Shown here: positions 5,395 to 7,045 of the stretch, in pieces
Numbering within the stretch: the stretch's first letter is position 1
Layout of the letters: each line of letters begins with the position of its first letter
Assembly (NCBI GenBank): GCA_044370335.1
Contig: JBILVS010000134.1
Coordinates: 1-7,045, forward strand
Source of the DNA: REEB509 sp044370335
GTDB taxonomy: Bacteria > Pseudomonadota > Alphaproteobacteria > Caulobacterales > Aquidulcibacteraceae
Length of the DNA stretch: 7,045 nt
Reading direction: 5' to 3'
Notes under the pieces: generated by a model
Told to the model about the DNA's origin: nothing
Seen by the model: only the letters and a program-made list of their open reading frames with translations
The model's database searches: none
Translations under genes and position numbers: made by a program

Positions 5395-5790
5395 TTGGTT
5401 TGGGGGCTGGTCGGTCTCTTTATGGCGGCGTTCGTCACCAGCGCGCTCGCTCTGCGGGCGCAAGAGCCTCCGGGACGCCCGCTCGCGTTCATGTTTGGCC
5501 AAAAGGTCGGGACCGCAAGCGGCGTCGCGCCCGACGGGACGCCTTACATGGTCACCCCAAAAAAGCCCGGCGTTCCAGCCGCTATTGAGGACTTCATACC
5601 CACCATCATCGAGGCCTTTGGTGCGGGGGATTGCGGCCCAGGCTTCATCGTTTGGGCAGCCGAACTTGGAGATCTGACTGTTCTGGAAGCGGACGACGGC
5701 GCAGCCCGCGCTTTCATGGGCTCCAGGGGGAATTTTGCGCATCGCGTTAAAGGCCAAAGGGGATTGAGCCGCCTTTCGCCAGCGAGATAG
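5395..5790 (+). CDS. Hypothetical protein with N-terminal hydrophobic segment
   Basis: I do not recognise a family. From the TTG at 5395 the product would be 131 residues. Residues 1-20 form a hydrophobic helix (GLVGLFMAAFVTSALAL) that could be a signal peptide or anchor, although it has no positive charge in front of it. The remainder is a small soluble-looking region with a single cysteine in GAGDCGPGF and a basic C-terminus. An AGAGG sequence lies 8 bases before the TTG. Earlier in-frame starts exist (ATG 5287, TTG 5263), but that stretch uses codons unusual for the window and covers the GST promoter, so I disfavour it; ATG 5422 is also possible. About two thirds of codons end in G or C, clearly fewer than in the neighbouring genes. 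This points to weak coding constraint, recent acquisition or a spurious ORF. No partner gene is apparent. Confidence 0.4.
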   Translation: MVWGLVGLFMAAFVTSALALRAQEPPGRPLAFMFGQKVGTASGVAPDGTPYMVTPKKPGVPAAIEDFIPTIIEAFGAGDCGPGFIVWAAELGDLTVLEADDGAARAFMGSRGNFAHRVKGQRGLSRLSPAR

Positions 5791-5901
5791 CCCCCGAACC
5801 GGCGGACTCCGCGGTGGTCTCTATCGGAAGCGGGGTCGATTTTTTGCTTGGCCAACTGGGTCTTTGCGCCGCCTCACCGGCCCACATTGCGTGTATTAAA
5901 C

Positions 5902-5930
5902 TTGACTCAATGTTTGGTTTACATTACATC
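5902..5930 (+). promoter_or_regulatory. Promoter of the membrane protein/Xre module with internal operator
   Basis: A -35 box TTGACT (5902-5907) and a -10-like TACATC (5925-5930) are separated by exactly 17 bases in an unusually AT-rich stretch. The spacer holds an inverted repeat, AATGT (5909-5913) with ACATT (5921-5925), centred between the boxes. That is a classic place for a repressor such as the small Xre protein encoded two genes on. The -35 box also forms a GACTC sequence (5904-5908), a GANTC site of the kind methylated by CcrM in many alphaproteobacteria. Confidence 0.55.
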
Positions 5931-5960
5931 TTGTTGGGTGTTTCTAACAGGGCGTTTGCA

Positions 5961-6374
5961 ATGGTTGCGCGTGAACAGTTCGCTTGGGTCTGGCTTGTGA
6001 CGATGATCGTCACCTACTCGGTTTATTTTGTCGCTGTGGCGGTGCTTGGGGACGCTCCATTCTGGACACAGATCGGATTGTTTGCGGGCGTGTCTGTTGC
6101 GCAAATCTTGATCATCGGCACGGCTTCGGTGGTGATCGCCTTGCGCCATCGGGAGGGCCAGGAGCGGGACGAGCGGGACCGGGCGATTGAGCACCGCGCT
6201 GCGGCAGTCGGTTATAATGTGCTGATTGTGGGCATGATTTTGGTCGGATGCATCATGCCGTTCAGCCACTCGGGCTGGAGCTTGTTTCATGGGGCGGTGT
6301 TGATGATCGCGCTGGCGGAAATCGTGCGCCATGGGCTGATCGTCTCGATGTACCGGCGGGGCTGGCATGGCTGA
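5961..6374 (+). CDS. Four-helix membrane protein, DUF2178-like
   Basis: The product is 137 residues, with four predicted membrane helices at about 8-29, 36-61, 83-103 and 108-128. A highly charged cytoplasmic loop between helices 2 and 3 (RHREGQERDERDRAIEHRA, residues 62-80) resembles the DERD/DER motif loop of DUF2178-like membrane proteins, which are commonly encoded beside small Xre regulators. I call the family from memory of this pattern, so it needs a profile search. The function is unknown; sensing or control of the partner regulator is a common suggestion. ATG 5961 is chosen, with AGGG 8 bases upstream. A longer frame to 5814 would place the promoter inside the gene and adds no hydrophobic order. 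The stop overlaps the Xre start by 8 bp, so the two are one transcription unit. Confidence 0.75.
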   Translation: MVAREQFAWVWLVTMIVTYSVYFVAVAVLGDAPFWTQIGLFAGVSVAQILIIGTASVVIALRHREGQERDERDRAIEHRAAAVGYNVLIVGMILVGCIMPFSHSGWSLFHGAVLMIALAEIVRHGLIVSMYRRGWHG

Positions 6375-6582
6375 GCGGCGGCTGACCAACACTATCCGAA
6401 CGCTTCGGTTCTTGGCTGGAGAAATGACCCAGTCAGATCTCGGCGCCCGGATCGGTGTGACCCGGCAGACGATCGCTGCGATCGAGACGGGGAGGTATTC
6501 GCCGACCTTAGAGGCGGCGTTCAGGATCGCCGAGGTGTTCGGCAAACCCCTGGAAGAGGTCTTTCATTGGGAAGAGTGTTGA
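6367..6582 (+). CDS. Small Xre-family transcriptional regulator
   Basis: The product is 71 residues and consists almost wholly of one helix-turn-helix domain. The HTH_3/Xre pattern is clear. TQSDLGARIGVTRQTIAAIE (residues 21-40) contains the turn and the recognition helix, followed by TGRYSPTLEAAFRIAEVF and the ending GKPLEEVFHWEE, which is typical of small regulators of the YozG/YgzD type. There is no sensor domain, so any signal must come through a partner, most simply the membrane protein encoded immediately upstream. The ATG at 6367 overlaps the stop of that gene. It probably represses the shared promoter, in which an inverted repeat sits between -35 and -10. It is convergent with the DUF3291 gene, 15 bases away. 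Confidence 0.93.
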   Translation: MAERRLTNTIRTLRFLAGEMTQSDLGARIGVTRQTIAAIETGRYSPTLEAAFRIAEVFGKPLEEVFHWEEC

Positions 6583-6600
6583 GGGCTATGAGGGCCCTCA
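6580..6600. terminator. Hairpin between convergent genes, formed by both stop codons
   Basis: TGAGGGC (6580-6586) pairs perfectly with GCCCTCA (6594-6600) around 7 bases. A second TGAGGGC (6589-6595) makes an alternative 12-bp perfect palindrome at 6589-6600. The stem ends are the TGA stops of the Xre gene and of the minus-strand DUF3291 gene. There is no T-run on either side, so a Rho-independent terminator is doubtful. It may stall or protect transcript ends. Confidence 0.35.
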
Positions 6601-7045
6601 CGCCCACTCGTCGCGGAACAGAAAGAGGGGGGCGGTTCCGTCAGGCGCGGGGAACGGCTGCTTGACGGTGAAGGCCTGCTGTGTAGGGCCGAAGCGTTCG
6701 AGGCTTTGCAAGCGCGCCCACCCCTCGTCAATGGCAAGGATTTGGCCAGCCTCGATCCACCAAAGCGCCAGACACACCCGCGTGGGGCCCATCCATTCGC
6801 GGCGGCGGCGCATGATGGAGCGGTGGTCGGCGCTCAGGTCAACAAAGGCGGTGAGGACGTCGCGGTTGGTCCAGACCGATAGGTTCACCGCAAGACGCTG
6901 GTCGTCGGGGACCGCGTCCATCGCCATTGCGCTGTTGGCGCCGTCGCTTTTCAGCCGCCAGATGAAGCCAGGGCCAACCTCCGCCGCGCCGTGGAGGCTG
7001 TCTGGGGCGGTGATGAAATCGGCGGTTTTGGGGGGGTGTCCTTCG
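6598..7045 (-). CDS. DUF3291 domain protein, partial at its 5' end
   Basis: The frame is open to the right edge, giving 148 visible residues without a start. Typical members have some 150-170 residues, so probably only about ten to twenty are missing. Recognisable family features, in order, are GPGFIWRL, the LAVNLSVWTNRDVLTAFV stretch, the basic HRSIMRRRREWM motif and LALWWIEAG. The end region has a GPTQQAFTV segment. The function is unknown; the ferredoxin-like fold resembles antibiotic-monooxygenase-like proteins. An internal ATG at 6927 would give only 109 residues and lose the conserved GPGFIWRL motif, so the gene truly extends beyond the window. A run of seven C on the coding strand (7036-7030) lies in the N-terminal part, in frame. 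The gene is convergent with the Xre gene. Confidence 0.85.
   Translation of the reverse strand, partial: EGHPPKTADFITAPDSLHGAAEVGPGFIWRLKSDGANSAMAMDAVPDDQRLAVNLSVWTNRDVLTAFVDLSADHRSIMRRRREWMGPTRVCLALWWIEAGQILAIDEGWARLQSLERFGPTQQAFTVKQPFPAPDGTAPLFLFRDEWA

Noticed and set aside
5389..5855. Minus-strand open frames opposite the hypothetical ORF
   Set aside because: The products look like random translation, with scattered Arg, Pro and Ser and no hydrophobic pattern. The plus-strand frame is at least plausible, so only that one is listed.
5814..5960. Upstream extension of the membrane protein from a GTG at 5814
   Set aside because: It would encode the promoter region at 5902-5930. Met at 5961 directly precedes the first membrane helix and has a spaced AGGG.
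7030..7036. Seven-G run (C on the coding strand) as a phase-variation tract or frameshift in the DUF3291 gene
   Set aside because: The frame remains consistent with the family on both sides as far as can be read, and seven bases is short for a contingency tract.

Overview
The window is a GC-rich, gene-dense stretch of a proteobacterial chromosome, most likely alphaproteobacterial. The grounds are the mix of a ubiquinone hydroxylase of the Coq7 diiron type, a compact alphaproteobacterial-style DsbB, an ArgE-type deacetylase, an ExoD-family protein and a DUF3291 protein. A placement near Hyphomonadaceae, Maricaulales or Parvularculales is only an impression. Genes have few or short gaps and several stop/start overlaps.

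Left end (1-318): a minus-strand tRNA-Leu(CAA) with an encoded CCA, a good upstream promoter and a hairpin terminator downstream. The DNA just beyond its 3' end also holds two partial copies of the tRNA's own T-arm/variable-arm sequence. One is direct, at the very edge of the window, and one is inverted. They look like integration or recombination scars.

Plus-strand block (319-2218): an ExoD-family membrane protein, then dsbB and coq7. The last two overlap by 8 bp. Coq7 helps make ubiquinone, the quinone that DsbB reduces when it re-oxidises DsbA, so the pair makes biochemical sense.

Minus-strand block (5275 down to 2226): a glutathione S-transferase, two tandem lipoprotein FKBP-type peptidyl-prolyl isomerases joined by an ATGATG stop/start overlap, and argE. 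Spacing (32 bp, overlap, 55 bp) allows a single operon. The two FKBPs and DsbB all point to envelope protein folding. argE belongs to arginine synthesis and may simply be carried along.

Right part (5276-7045): the divergent region upstream of the GST gene, an unrecognised plus-strand ORF with an N-terminal hydrophobic segment, then a two-gene module of a four-helix membrane protein and a small Xre-type regulator. The module has a recognisable promoter, with an inverted repeat in its spacer that is a candidate operator. It converges on a minus-strand DUF3291 gene that runs off the right edge. The stop codons of the two convergent genes form the ends of a 7-bp hairpin.

Most of the window is ordinary housekeeping. 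The parts worth a second look are the tRNA-Leu fragment copies, the uncharacterised ORF at 5395-5790 and the regulator/membrane-protein module. I see no CRISPR array, insertion sequence, rRNA or complete mobile element.
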